In this document: piece by piece, positions 35,778 to 45,261 of the stretch
Layout of the letters: each line of letters starts with the position of its first letter
Position numbering within the stretch: the first letter of the stretch is position 1
Source of the DNA: JAPPHA01 sp964291635
GTDB lineage: Bacteria > Pseudomonadota > Alphaproteobacteria > Rhodobacterales > Rhodobacteraceae
Reading direction: 5' to 3'
NCBI GenBank assembly: GCA_964291635.2
Contig: OZ219905.1
Coordinates: 558,001 to 622,000, forward strand
Length of the DNA: 64,000 nucleotides
Program-made: the position numbers and the translations under genes
Notes under the pieces: generated by a model
What the model saw: only the letters and a program-made list of their open reading frames with translations
Databases searched by the model: none
Told to the model about the DNA's origin: nothing

Positions 35778-37541
35778 ATGGAATCAGATACGGTCATCGG
35801 GATCGACCTCGGTACGACAAACTCCGAGGTTGCCATACTCCAGGATGGAATACCTGAGGTCGTTCTGGAGGATGGCGATGCCCGTTTGCCTTCCTGCGTC
35901 GGAGTTGATGAATCGGGCACAGTCATCGTCGGGCATCAGGCCCGCAATCAGTGGGCCATTGCTCCTGAACGGACCGTACTCTCAATCAAGCGGTTGATGG
36001 GTTCCGATGAACGCGTATCCATGGGCTCGGAACAGTATTCACCGCAAGAGATTTCGGCCTTCATCCTCAAGGCGTTGAAGGCGCGGGCGGAACGTGCCCT
36101 GGGTCATGACGTCGAGAAGGCCGTCATCACAGTACCTGCATACTTCACTGACGCACAGCGGCAGGCGACGCGGGAAGCCGGCGAGATCGCGGGGCTGGAA
36201 GTCGTGCGAATCATTAACGAACCGACGGCGGCTGCACTCGGTTACGAGAACGAAGGCCAAAGCACGATTCTGGTTTACGACCTTGGCGGAGGAACCTTTG
36301 ACGTTTCGGTGGTATCCATAGAGGACGGCGTGGTCGAGGTTCTTGCCTCTACCGGCGACAATCACCTGGGCGGAGACGACTTCGACAAGATTATTGCCGA
36401 TCGCCTCAATGACCACATCACGAACGAACTCGGGATCGAAGGCGGTCACGAGGACAGTGTCCTGCAGGCGCGGTTGCGGCGCGCGGCCGAGACAGCGAAG
36501 ATCGAACTCTCTAACCAACCCTACGTCATGGTTGAGGAAGACCATATCGCGAAGGTAGCCGGAGAGGCCAGGCATCTCTCCTGCGAGTTGAGCCGCTCCG
36601 ATTTCGAGGATGACCTGGAAGAGTTGCTCGGGCGGACGATGAAGGCGGTGACCACGGCCCTGAATGACGCCGATGTGCGCCCGAGTCAAATCGATCGCAT
36701 CCTTTTGGTGGGCGGCTCGACGCATATTCCGTACATCGCGCGATTGCTGTCGGAAAGGCTGGGGCAGGAGCCCCATGGAGAGGTCGATCCGGACCTGTGT
36801 GTCGCACTCGGAGCCGGTGTCCAGGCCGGAATCGAAATGGGTCAGGACATGCGTGCCGTGCTGGTCGACATCACGCCATATACGTTCGGGACCAGTTCGG
36901 TGGGCGAACTCTACGGCATGCCATACGCACACGAGTTCATTCCAATCATCCGGCGAAATACCAAGCTCCCGGCAACCCGGACTGAAGCATTCTTCGCCAT
37001 GTCCGAGATTCAGGAGGCAATTGAGATCAGGGTCTATCAAGGCGAAGACCGGGACGCGCTGAAAAACGTGAAGATCGGTTCGTTCCGCATCGACGGCTTG
37101 AACCGAACCGAGGAAGCCTACGATCAGGGACTGCTTTTCACCTATCATCTGGACCTCGACGGCATGCTCAAGGTCCATGCAGTGGAACGGGCCACCGGGC
37201 GCGAGATTCGCGGCGTCATCGAAAACGCCATGGGACATGTCACCGGCGAGAATCTCGCCGCCTCGAAGGCACGGGTCCAAGAGCTCTGGAAAGGAAGTGA
37301 AACTGTCGGCATACCCGCCCCTGACGCGCCGGACGGCGGCGCGATTTCACAGGCTGTTCCCACAGAGATCCGGGACACCCTGGCCAGGGCCAAGCGAACC
37401 CTCGAGAACGCCCCGGAAGAAGACAAGGATGAGATTCAGTCGCTGGTCGAGCAATTGTCCGCTGCGTCAACCGAAGGTCGCGACGAAGATGTCGCCATGA
37501 TCAGACGCAACCTGGACGAAGTCCTCTTCTTCCTGGAGTAG
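35778..37541 (+). CDS. DnaK-type Hsp70 chaperone, short paralog
   Basis: 587 residues, about 50 fewer than housekeeping DnaK. The ATPase domain is complete: GIDLGTTNSEVAIL (phosphate 1), AVITVPAYFTDAQRQATREAG, INEPTAAALGY, VYDLGGGTFDVSVV (phosphate 2) and LLVGGSTHIPYI (adenosine). A substrate-binding beta domain follows (VLVDITPYTFG, then IRVYQGEDRDA). The C-terminal lid is short and acidic, ending LDEVLFFLE, without the EEVD-like tail. AGGAG lies 13 bases before the ATG. With its own J-like and GrpE-like partners it forms a self-contained chaperone set, separate from the general one that works with ClpB. Confidence 0.95.
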   Translation: MESDTVIGIDLGTTNSEVAILQDGIPEVVLEDGDARLPSCVGVDESGTVIVGHQARNQWAIAPERTVLSIKRLMGSDERVSMGSEQYSPQEISAFILKALKARAERALGHDVEKAVITVPAYFTDAQRQATREAGEIAGLEVVRIINEPTAAALGYENEGQSTILVYDLGGGTFDVSVVSIEDGVVEVLASTGDNHLGGDDFDKIIADRLNDHITNELGIEGGHEDSVLQARLRRAAETAKIELSNQPYVMVEEDHIAKVAGEARHLSCELSRSDFEDDLEELLGRTMKAVTTALNDADVRPSQIDRILLVGGSTHIPYIARLLSERLGQEPHGEVDPDLCVALGAGVQAGIEMGQDMRAVLVDITPYTFGTSSVGELYGMPYAHEFIPIIRRNTKLPATRTEAFFAMSEIQEAIEIRVYQGEDRDALKNVKIGSFRIDGLNRTEEAYDQGLLFTYHLDLDGMLKVHAVERATGREIRGVIENAMGHVTGENLAASKARVQELWKGSETVGIPAPDAPDGGAISQAVPTEIRDTLARAKRTLENAPEEDKDEIQSLVEQLSAASTEGRDEDVAMIRRNLDEVLFFLE

Positions 37542-37545
37542 GCGC

Positions 37546-37845
37546 ATGCGCCTCTGTCCGACCTGCGGTGCAAAGCACATCGACGGACCTTACTGCCGTC
37601 GCTGTCGAACAGACTTGCAGCAGGTGGTTGGCGTTGAGCAAGCTGCGGTTCGAGCGCGAAAACAGGCCTCCCGCGCACTCGCAAGGGGCCACCGCCACAA
37701 GGCAAGGGCCTTCGCGGAAAAGGCTTGCAGACTTCACCGTTCCGATACGTCCATTACCATCCGCGCGCTGGTCGCACTCGCAGACAGTGAATTCGATCTC
37801 GCACTCCGACTTTGGCTGGAAATCGAGAAAAACCGCACCACGTGA
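37546..37845 (+). CDS. Small zinc-ribbon protein of the Hsp70 operon
   Basis: 99 residues. The N-terminus CPTCGAKHIDGPYCRRC holds two CxxC pairs and is a zinc ribbon. The rest is basic and helical with a TPR-like pair (ALARGHRHKARAFAEKACRL, DLALRLWLEIEK). It starts four bases after the dnaK stop, so it is the last gene of the operon. Family unknown to me. The ribbon recalls the zinc region missing from the J-like protein, but a shared role is only a guess. Confidence 0.8.
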   Translation: MRLCPTCGAKHIDGPYCRRCRTDLQQVVGVEQAAVRARKQASRALARGHRHKARAFAEKACRLHRSDTSITIRALVALADSEFDLALRLWLEIEKNRTT

Positions 37846-38381
37846 CGCCAAGGATCACGTCTCCTGACTCATATACCGGGCTTCATGGTTCAAATCGGCA
37901 GGTTTCGGCCATGCATTTGGGGACATGCCAGATTGACTGGGTGAACCCGGCGGTGGCGACTTTGCCGGGGAATCCTGACATTTCCTCAAACTGGTGATAC
38001 CGAATCGAACCCGCACTCAATTTCGTCGCGGGTCGTGACTCGGCGAACACGTCATTGGCCGTGTTCAGACCTGCATCCGATCGCCGAAGCCGGGACCCGC
38101 CGCCGACTTGCCAATGCAGATTCAACACCGCGCCTTGACCAAACGTACCAAGACCACGGGAGCCGGAAACACCTGGATATGGCCATCCAGGACCTTTCGA
38201 TGATCACAACGTCGGGACACGACGGTTCCGGTCGTCGCGGACCAGGCAGCGAACGCCGTGCACGCGTTGGCCCCGACGACGATCATCGGTCAAGCGACGG
38301 CGAACCTGTTCACGGTCCTTTCGGGTCAAAGCGGACGGAGAATCTCGACCAGCACGGAAACTGTCAAAGGGACGGGCGAGA
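37846..38381. other. Intergenic region between convergent operons
   Basis: It separates the Hsp70 operon from the convergent trmN6 gene. Frames present (for example 38035-38436 plus, 37883-38128 minus) lack family signal and look like chance. Confidence 0.5.
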
Positions 38382-39137
38382 TTACAGGTTGATCTCGCAG
38401 CCTTCGCGCAGGATTCGGCGGGCCTCGGGGGAATGAGACTCCCTGTCGTTCACATGTATGCGACCCTGATGGACGATAAACGGAGGGAGCAGCTTGTCGG
38501 GAGATTTCGCGCCTTTCCGGGCGCGAACCAGGACCCGGTTGGCCGGGCGGCCTTCGCGCGAAGCGATCGGCAAAACCCTGATGTCACCGGCGAACCGGCT
38601 CAGTGCCGCAAGAATCCCGCTCAGCCGGGCGGCCTGGTGTACGATCGTCATGTACCCCCCCGGTTTCAGCCTCCGGGCACCGAATGAAAGCCAGTCGGCC
38701 AAGTTCAACCCCTCGTTGACTGCGATGTCCTTGCCGGCATCTGCCGGGGATGACGCGGTCCCCGCCTCAAAAAAAGGCGGGTTCGACATGACGTGGTCGA
38801 AGCTCCGGGCCACGAGTTCTGCGGGCATCGAACCCACATCGCCGGCTATGACCGAAACGGGAATTGCGTTCAGACGGGCGTTCTCCCTGGCCAAGGCTGC
38901 GTAAGCCGGTTGCACTTCGAGGCCGAAAATCTCCAATCCACGGACTCGCCGGCCTAGACACAGGCTGGCGACTCCCGTCCCGCAGCCGAGATCGAGTACC
39001 GATTCGCCGGCACTGGCGGGTACGGCTGCCGCGAGGAAAACGGAATCAGGAGATGCGCGAAAACCCGACACGGGTTGCAGGGCCCGAATGCGCCCGTTGA
39101 GAAAGGCGTCCATGCTGGTTGCCATTCCACCAGCCAT
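38382..39137 (-). CDS. tRNA1(Val) A37 N6-methyltransferase-like (TrmN6 family)
   Basis: 251 residues. SAM-binding motif I is VLDLGCGTGVASLCLG, and the catalytic NPPF motif is HVMSNPPFFEAG, which marks N6-adenine methyltransferases. The family modifies adenine 37 of tRNA-Val. The ATG at 39137 follows directly on the stop of the DUF2007 gene, so the two are cotranscribed. This pair next to a divergent polyprenyl synthase gene is a common alphaproteobacterial arrangement. Confidence 0.88.
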   Translation of the reverse strand: MAGGMATSMDAFLNGRIRALQPVSGFRASPDSVFLAAAVPASAGESVLDLGCGTGVASLCLGRRVRGLEIFGLEVQPAYAALARENARLNAIPVSVIAGDVGSMPAELVARSFDHVMSNPPFFEAGTASSPADAGKDIAVNEGLNLADWLSFGARRLKPGGYMTIVHQAARLSGILAALSRFAGDIRVLPIASREGRPANRVLVRARKGAKSPDKLLPPFIVHQGRIHVNDRESHSPEARRILREGCEINL

Positions 39138-39356
39138 CTAGTCGGCGGGTACGTCGATATCGTTATCCCGAAGAATTGCCCTCGCAAGGAAATAGTCCCG
39201 GTCGCTAACCATGATCCGCCTGGGCATGATTCCGATCGAACCCTCGAGAATGCTCATGTGGACGTCCATCGTGAAGCATTCTATACCTTCGCCGGTCAGA
39301 AGCGCCTCTGAAAAGGCGATGATTGTCAGATCATTGGTACGCAGCAACTCTCGCAT
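39138..39356 (-). CDS. DUF2007 domain protein
   Basis: 72 residues from MRELLRTNDLTIIAFSEALL, ending ARAILRDNDIDVPAD. Matches the small ferredoxin-fold DUF2007 family (putative signal-transducing proteins); activity unknown. I placed the start at 39356 because the frame upstream overlaps the divergent ispB and has no family character. Confidence 0.85.
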   Translation of the reverse strand: MRELLRTNDLTIIAFSEALLTGEGIECFTMDVHMSILEGSIGIMPRRIMVSDRDYFLARAILRDNDIDVPAD

Positions 39357-39425
39357 GCCGGAGCAATACCGGACTGGCATGGGACTTGTCGAGACTGTCG
39401 CGATTGCTCCTCCGGGTAGGTCAGA

Positions 39426-40460
39426 ATGGGTTCGCCAATGTCGATACCAAGCATGTTGCGGACTGGAGTCAGCCCTGAACCAGTCGAGCGCCTGGGATTG
39501 ATCCTTGCCGACGATCTTGCCGCGGTCGACCAGGTCATCCGCGATCGGATGAAATCCCGGAATGCACCTCGGGTCGAGGACGTGGCCGCCCATTTATTCG
39601 ACGGCGGCGGGAAACGGTTGAGGCCGATGCTTACCCTGGCTGCGGCACGATTGTGCGGTTACACGGGCAATTCCCACATCGGACTGGCAGCGACGGTCGA
39701 GTTGATTCACACGGCCACGCTTCTGCACGATGACGTGGTCGATGAAAGCCAGCGCCGGCGCGGCCGCCCGACCGCCAACCTGCTGTGGGACAACAAGTCC
39801 TCGGTTCTGGTCGGTGATTATCTTTTTTCGCGCTCGTTCCAGCTCATGGTCGAGACCGGTTCAATTCGGGTCCTTGACGTCCTCGCCAATGCTGCTGCAA
39901 CCATAGCAGAGGGCGAGGTTCTGCAGCTGACCGCGAGTCGTAGCCTGGCCACGGACGAAGCTACCTACCTGAAGGTCATCCGCGGAAAGACCGCCGCCCT
40001 GTTTTCTGCCGCGGCTGAAGTCGGCGCCATCATCGCCGGAGCCTCCGATGGCGTCGTCGCCGGGTTTCGCGACTTCGGGCTTGCATTCGGCATCAGTTTT
40101 CAGATCACTGACGATATTCTCGACTATCGTGGACATTCCGGCGGTTTTCGAAAAAACGTTGGCGACGACTTTCGCGAAAGCAAGCTCACGCTCCCGGTGA
40201 TCAAGGCCGTTGCAGAGGGAACCCCGGAAGAGATCATATTCTGGAAACGGGTCATCGAACTCGGTCAGCCCGGCGATGGCGATTTTTCCACGGCGCTGCA
40301 GATTCTGGAACGTCGTGGCAGTCTCGGTCACGCACGTTCCGACGCCGTGGAGTGGTCTGACAAGGCAAAGCTCGCGCTGTCGTCAGTCCCGGAGTCGGAA
40401 TTCGGAATCCGCAGCCTGCTCATGGGTCTTGCCGAACGCTCCGTTTCGCGCCTGAACTGA
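39426..40460 (+). CDS. ispB: Octaprenyl-type polyprenyl diphosphate synthase
   Basis: 344 residues. It makes the isoprenoid side chain of ubiquinone by adding isopentenyl units. First Asp-rich motif LLHDDVVDESQRRRGRP, second ITDDILDYRG, plus GGGKRLRPML and the Lys of RGKTAALF. Chain length cannot be read from the sequence; octa- or decaprenyl is usual in this group. AGGTCAG precedes the ATG at 39426; in-frame ATGs at 39438 and 39453 are alternatives. Confidence 0.93.
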   Translation: MGSPMSIPSMLRTGVSPEPVERLGLILADDLAAVDQVIRDRMKSRNAPRVEDVAAHLFDGGGKRLRPMLTLAAARLCGYTGNSHIGLAATVELIHTATLLHDDVVDESQRRRGRPTANLLWDNKSSVLVGDYLFSRSFQLMVETGSIRVLDVLANAAATIAEGEVLQLTASRSLATDEATYLKVIRGKTAALFSAAAEVGAIIAGASDGVVAGFRDFGLAFGISFQITDDILDYRGHSGGFRKNVGDDFRESKLTLPVIKAVAEGTPEEIIFWKRVIELGQPGDGDFSTALQILERRGSLGHARSDAVEWSDKAKLALSSVPESEFGIRSLLMGLAERSVSRLN

Positions 40461-40599
40461 TCGCCCTTCATGACTCCGGCGCACTCCGGCACACAACTCT
40501 CGCACCAATCATCTGGCCAGTGCGCTCAACCACGTTCCCCTTTTCGGGCAGGAGGTTGCGGCGGCATGTTTCGGGGTGCGGGCCGTACTGGTGCAGTTC

Positions 40600-41451
40600 T
40601 CACGATCGCGGTCCGTTGACGATGGTCGCACGGACCCACCAATCCGCCCGTCCTTTCTGGATCTCCGACCGCGCAGCCCTCGCCGCTTTCCGATCGGTGT
40701 AGACGCCAAAACAGGTCGCGCCCGACCCCGTCATTCGAACGAGGCCGGCACCTGTCGCCCGCAACGCCCGCTTGACGTCAATGATTGACGGCTCCAGCCG
40801 GGCGGCAACGGTCTCCAGGTCGTTCCGGAGGCAGCCCAACCATTCGACAGCGTCCGCCAGATTCAGGTTCCGGGAAGGTGGAACAGCCTGGTCCCCGGCG
40901 GAACCGCAAACAACGTTTGCCCCGAAAACCAGTGACGTGTGGACACGCCGTCCGGGGTTGACAAGGACGACCGGAAACGGCGGAAGGCTAGTCACGGGCT
41001 CGATGATCTCTCCTGTTCCGCGAACCCGTGCGGTCACGCTCTCCATGCACACCGGAACATCGGCTCCGAGGAATTCCGTTTCTGCGGCCGGGGGGACAGG
41101 TACGTTCCAGAGACGCGCAAGCCCCCGGACCGCGGCAGCCGCGTCGGCTGATCCACCGCCCATGCCCGACGCAACAGGGAGCGATTTTTCGAGCGTAATC
41201 GTCGCACCTGCCGATCGCTTGAACCATCGAGCTGCGCGAACGACAAGATTGTCGTCCTGGTCATCCGGCAGCGCCAACGAGAAACGACCGCACGCGACCA
41301 GGGACAATTCCCCTGCGTGCCTGAATTCGAGTGAATCGCCTATATCTGCAAACGCGACCAGGCTGTCGAGCAGGTGGTATCCGTCGTGCCGCTGCCCGAC
41401 GACATGCAAGGACAGGTTGATCTTGGCAAGCGCCCGCTCACTGATTGCCAT
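40600..41451 (-). CDS. ispE: 4-diphosphocytidyl-2-C-methyl-D-erythritol kinase
   Basis: 283 residues. GHMP kinase of the MEP isoprenoid pathway. AKINLSLHVVGQRHDGYHLL holds the catalytic Lys and His, and LPVASGMGGGSADAAAAVRGL is the ATP-binding glycine loop. MTGSGATCFGVY is the third GHMP motif. Its start overlaps the stop of the TPR gene upstream by 14 bases, so translation is likely coupled. It supplies precursors for the convergent ispB product. Confidence 0.95.
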   Translation of the reverse strand: MAISERALAKINLSLHVVGQRHDGYHLLDSLVAFADIGDSLEFRHAGELSLVACGRFSLALPDDQDDNLVVRAARWFKRSAGATITLEKSLPVASGMGGGSADAAAAVRGLARLWNVPVPPAAETEFLGADVPVCMESVTARVRGTGEIIEPVTSLPPFPVVLVNPGRRVHTSLVFGANVVCGSAGDQAVPPSRNLNLADAVEWLGCLRNDLETVAARLEPSIIDVKRALRATGAGLVRMTGSGATCFGVYTDRKAARAARSEIQKGRADWWVRATIVNGPRS

Positions 41452-43264
41452 TGCCAGTCAAGGTAGAGGCCTGTTCCTCTTCAAGAACCATGTCCAGCCC
41501 GACAACCAGTTTGCGGCGGATTCTGTCCGCGTCCTTTTCTTCGGCTCCGAAAGTCAGCGCACGCCTCCATTGGGCCTCGGCCTCCCTCCTGCGATCGACC
41601 ATCCAGTACGCGTCTCCAAGGTGGTCATTGATGACCGGTTCGGCAGGATCGAGTTCGGCGGCACGTTCGAGGGTGTTGACCGCTTCTTCGTACATTCCCT
41701 GACGGTAGAACACCCATCCCAGGCTATCCAGGATGAAACCGTCATTCGGCCGTCGCTCCACTGCGCTCTCGACCATCGCGCGGGCTTCGTCGAGTTTGAC
41801 ACCCATGTCGGCAAGGCTGTAGCCCAGGTAATTGAGCACGAGAGGTTGTTCCGGCGACAGTGACAACGAAAACCGGAAGTCGGCCTCGGCCTCTTCCCAA
41901 CGGCCGGTGCGTTCATAGGTAATGCCGCGGGCGTAATACAAAAACCAGCTGTTTTGTCCCGGGTTCCGGATCAGATCGGCCGCCGCATTGTAGGCATGTG
42001 TCGCTTCACCGTAGCGTTCTTCGCTTCGAAGCGCATCTCCAAGCGTTGCGTGGACACGCCTGATGTCCGGATACACTTCAGCCATTTTCCTGAGTTCCGC
42101 GATTGCACCTTCGGCATCGCCGGATTCCAGCATGACGTCCGAAATACCTATCTGGGCATCAAGGAAAAGCGGGTCGTCGTCACCGATGCCTTCAAAGGCC
42201 TTGGCAGCCTGCTCGTACTGCCCGAAATCCAGAAAGATATTTCCGACCCTAAGGGTTGATTCGGTAAAGTCCGGTCTCATGTATTCAGCGAGCCTGGCAT
42301 GCGCCATTTCGAAATGGTTCGGGCGCCGACTCGGGAATTGCGTTGCCACGAGGTAGAGAACCTCGGTGATTCCATCCGCAGGGCTGCGAATGAAGTTGAA
42401 CTCAAATGGCGGTCCGGCCTCGACCCGCTCAATCAATGCCGTGAGATTCGTGAGACCGGAGGCCGGATAGGAGTCCAGTGTTTCAATAAGAAGCGTCCTG
42501 GCAGCATCGACGTGGCCCGCCTGCAGCAGGGTCTGAACATGCGCATCGATATACCCGCGGTTCATCCGGAAAGCATTCGTTCCCGAAATCTCTTCATTGA
42601 TTTCGTGGGCACTCTCGTAGTCCCCGACATGCGCGAGGGCGAGCATCTTGTGAAAACTCCCAATGACCTTTTCGGTCTCGGTCTCGACAAGGCTGTCAAA
42701 CGTTTCGGTGGCCTTGTTCATCGAACCTTGCCCCAATTCCGTCCAGCCTTTCAGCAGGCCGCCAGTGATTCTGTGCAGCAGCTGTAGCGTGCGCAGGTTT
42801 GCCCTGGTCCACAGGTACCCTTCCCTGGTCACGAAAGGGACCTCGCCATTGATTTGCCGTTCCGGGTCGGTCAGGTAAAGGTATTCGGCCAAATGATGTG
42901 CGGCGCTTTCGTAGTTCCCGGCCCTGGCTGATTCGACCAACAGACAGAGGTGTGTCAGCCAGTCGGCAGGTTCGAGCGCATCCAGTTTCGCGGCGACCTC
43001 AACCGCGTTGGCCATGTCGCCAGCGCCTACATAGGAGATGAGCGAATCCTGCAGGATCGATGCATGTTCACTTCCGGACTCGAATATCCTTTCGTAGAAT
43101 TGCCCGGCCCTTGCGTAGTCACCCACGCTCAGGGCACTTCCTGCTCCCAGGAAAGCGCTGGACAAGCTCGTCTGGGCCGCGTTTGCAGCATTGATCGACG
43201 CGACGAGTATAACAAGCGCCTGAACGAGCGCGCGAATGATCCGTGAGTCATGCAATGCGGTCAT
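41438..43264 (-). CDS. TPR-repeat protein with signal peptide
   Basis: About 608 residues. RALVQALVILVASINAANAAQ is a likely signal peptide, so the protein is probably periplasmic or on the outer-membrane side. The rest is TPR solenoid. Good repeats are DAQIGISDVMLESGDAEGAI, VHATLGDALRSEERYGEATHAY, YARGITYERTGRWEEAEADF, and LGWVFYRQGMYEEAVNTLERAAELDP. A TPR gene directly upstream of ispE is common in alphaproteobacteria; its role is unknown. I chose ATG 43264; a start at 43318 would add 18 residues ahead of the signal peptide. Confidence 0.9.
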   Translation of the reverse strand: MTALHDSRIIRALVQALVILVASINAANAAQTSLSSAFLGAGSALSVGDYARAGQFYERIFESGSEHASILQDSLISYVGAGDMANAVEVAAKLDALEPADWLTHLCLLVESARAGNYESAAHHLAEYLYLTDPERQINGEVPFVTREGYLWTRANLRTLQLLHRITGGLLKGWTELGQGSMNKATETFDSLVETETEKVIGSFHKMLALAHVGDYESAHEINEEISGTNAFRMNRGYIDAHVQTLLQAGHVDAARTLLIETLDSYPASGLTNLTALIERVEAGPPFEFNFIRSPADGITEVLYLVATQFPSRRPNHFEMAHARLAEYMRPDFTESTLRVGNIFLDFGQYEQAAKAFEGIGDDDPLFLDAQIGISDVMLESGDAEGAIAELRKMAEVYPDIRRVHATLGDALRSEERYGEATHAYNAAADLIRNPGQNSWFLYYARGITYERTGRWEEAEADFRFSLSLSPEQPLVLNYLGYSLADMGVKLDEARAMVESAVERRPNDGFILDSLGWVFYRQGMYEEAVNTLERAAELDPAEPVINDHLGDAYWMVDRRREAEAQWRRALTFGAEEKDADRIRRKLVVGLDMVLEEEQASTLTGNGNQ

Positions 43265-43416
43265 CCCTCTCGCTGGCGGATCAACGGTACGAGCCCAAAA
43301 AGCTGGATTCGCGATCACATGTCAATGCTCGGCCCGGTTGCGAAGGTGTTACCGCGTAATCGCAGTTCACGGATTCACCGGCTGTAACCGTTCAGGCTGC
43401 AGATCTGTCTCCGCAT

Positions 43417-45075
43417 TCACATGTTCGGATAATTCGGACCGTCTCCGCCTTGCGGCGTCGCCCAGACAATGTTCTGGCTCGGGTCCTTGATATCGCATGT
43501 CTTGCAGTGCACGCAGTTCCCGGGATTGATCTGAAACCTCGCTTCGCCATTTTCCTGCGCACCGGGAAGGACTTCATAGACGCCGGCGGGGCAGTACCGC
43601 TCCGCAGGTTCCCCGTACTCCGGCAGATTGACTCGAATCGGAATGTCCTCATCGCGGAGTTGCAGATGGCAAGGCTGGTCCTCTTCGTGGTTGGTCCCCG
43701 AAAAGCTGACGTTCGTCAAGCGGTCGAAGCTGACGACACGGTCGGGCACTGGATAGGCGATCGGACGGTGATCGGCCGCACGTTCGGTTGATTCGGAATC
43801 GGTTTTTCCATGCCTGAGGGTTCCCAGCGGATTCCACCCGGTCAAGTTGGCGACCCACATGTCGAATCCGCCGGCAACAAGCGATGAAAGCAGGCCGTAT
43901 CTCGACCAAAGGGGCTTGACGTTGCGCACCGGCCGTAGATCCCTGGCGATCGGACCGCTCCTGACATCGGTTTCATATTCTTCGAGTACGTCCCCGGCGC
44001 GGCCAGCGGCGATCGCATCAGCCGCGGCGTTGGCGGCGGCGATTCCGGACAGCATGGCGTTATGGTTTCCCTTGATCCTCGGAACATTGACCAACCCGGC
44101 CGAACAACCGAGTAGCGCGCCGCCCGGAAATACGAGCCTTGGAATCGATTGCCACCCGCCTTCGGTAATGGCCCGGGCGCCATAGGCAATTCTCTTGCCT
44201 CCTTCGAGCAATGCACTGACTTCGGGGTGATGCTTGAACCGCTGAAACTCCATGTACGGAAAAAGGTGCGGGTTCCTGTAGTTCAGATGAACGACAAAAC
44301 CGATAAACAGTTGATTGCCGTCCGCGTGGTAGACGAAGGACCCGCCGCCGGCACTCTTTCCGAGCGGCCATCCCATCGTGTGCACGACCGTGCCTTCGCG
44401 GTGCCTTTCGGGATCAATCTCCCAGATTTCCTTCATGCCGATCCCGAATTTCGGCACGTCGCGGTCTTCTGCCAGGCCGAACCTGGCGATGACCTGCTTG
44501 GACAGGGAGCCGCGGACTCCTTCGGCCAGAAAGACATACCGACCCCGCAACTCCATTCCCGGCTCGTAGTGCGGACCCGGAGTCCCGTCCCGCTGCAATC
44601 CGAATTCGCCTGCGACAACGCCACGTACGGTTCCGGTTTCATCGAAGACGAGTTCCGAACAGGCCATTCCCGGGAATATCTCGACGCCCAGGTCTTCCGC
44701 CTGTTCCGCCATCCACCTGCATACGTTACCCATGGAAACGATGTAGTTGCCGTGATTGTTCAGCAGTGGCGGCATCGGGAAATTGGGAATACGCAAAGAC
44801 CCCCCTTCACCGAGAATCAGGAACCTGTCCCTTCGGACCGGAACCGTGATCGGGGCACCCCTTTCCTTCCAGTCGGGAATGAGGGTGGACAGCCCCGACG
44901 GGTCCAGTACCGCGCCCGAAAGGATATGGGCTCCGACTTCGGATCCCTTTTCGAGAACGACGACCTGCAGGTCCGGATTTCGCTGCTTGAGGCGGATTGC
45001 GGCAGAAAGCCCGGCAGGGCCTGCCCCGACGATAACGACATCGTAATCCATGGATTCCCTGACGGCTTCTGTCAT
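43417..45075 (-). CDS. Electron transfer flavoprotein-ubiquinone oxidoreductase
   Basis: About 552 residues. Membrane-bound flavoprotein that passes electrons from ETF (acyl-CoA and amino-acid dehydrogenases) to ubiquinone. FAD motif DVVIVGAGPAGLSAAIRLKQ near the start. The C-terminal 4Fe-4S domain has CPAGVYEV, then INPGNCVHCKTCDIKDP and the invariant tail VWATPQGGDGPNYPNM. ATG at 45075 follows AGGTTCAGG. Presence of this enzyme implies fatty-acid or branched-chain oxidation, although the acyl-CoA ligases in this window are decayed. Confidence 0.96.
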   Translation of the reverse strand: MTEAVRESMDYDVVIVGAGPAGLSAAIRLKQRNPDLQVVVLEKGSEVGAHILSGAVLDPSGLSTLIPDWKERGAPITVPVRRDRFLILGEGGSLRIPNFPMPPLLNNHGNYIVSMGNVCRWMAEQAEDLGVEIFPGMACSELVFDETGTVRGVVAGEFGLQRDGTPGPHYEPGMELRGRYVFLAEGVRGSLSKQVIARFGLAEDRDVPKFGIGMKEIWEIDPERHREGTVVHTMGWPLGKSAGGGSFVYHADGNQLFIGFVVHLNYRNPHLFPYMEFQRFKHHPEVSALLEGGKRIAYGARAITEGGWQSIPRLVFPGGALLGCSAGLVNVPRIKGNHNAMLSGIAAANAAADAIAAGRAGDVLEEYETDVRSGPIARDLRPVRNVKPLWSRYGLLSSLVAGGFDMWVANLTGWNPLGTLRHGKTDSESTERAADHRPIAYPVPDRVVSFDRLTNVSFSGTNHEEDQPCHLQLRDEDIPIRVNLPEYGEPAERYCPAGVYEVLPGAQENGEARFQINPGNCVHCKTCDIKDPSQNIVWATPQGGDGPNYPNM

Positions 45076-45261
45076 CCTGAACCTGCTCCCGTCTCTACCC
45101 TGTGTCCGCTCGTAGCACATTAGGGGCCAATACCCGTACCGGCAACGCCAATCGCAGGTTTCGGCGCGGCTGACGCAGGCCGGAAAACAGGTCCTTGCAC
45201 CGTTCCGGCGACTTAACCTATTTGTGGGCCGTTCCCCCGAATCGCCGAAACGGAATTCGTG

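Noticed and set aside
36039..37280. 413-residue open frame on the minus strand
   Set aside because: Antisense shadow of dnaK.
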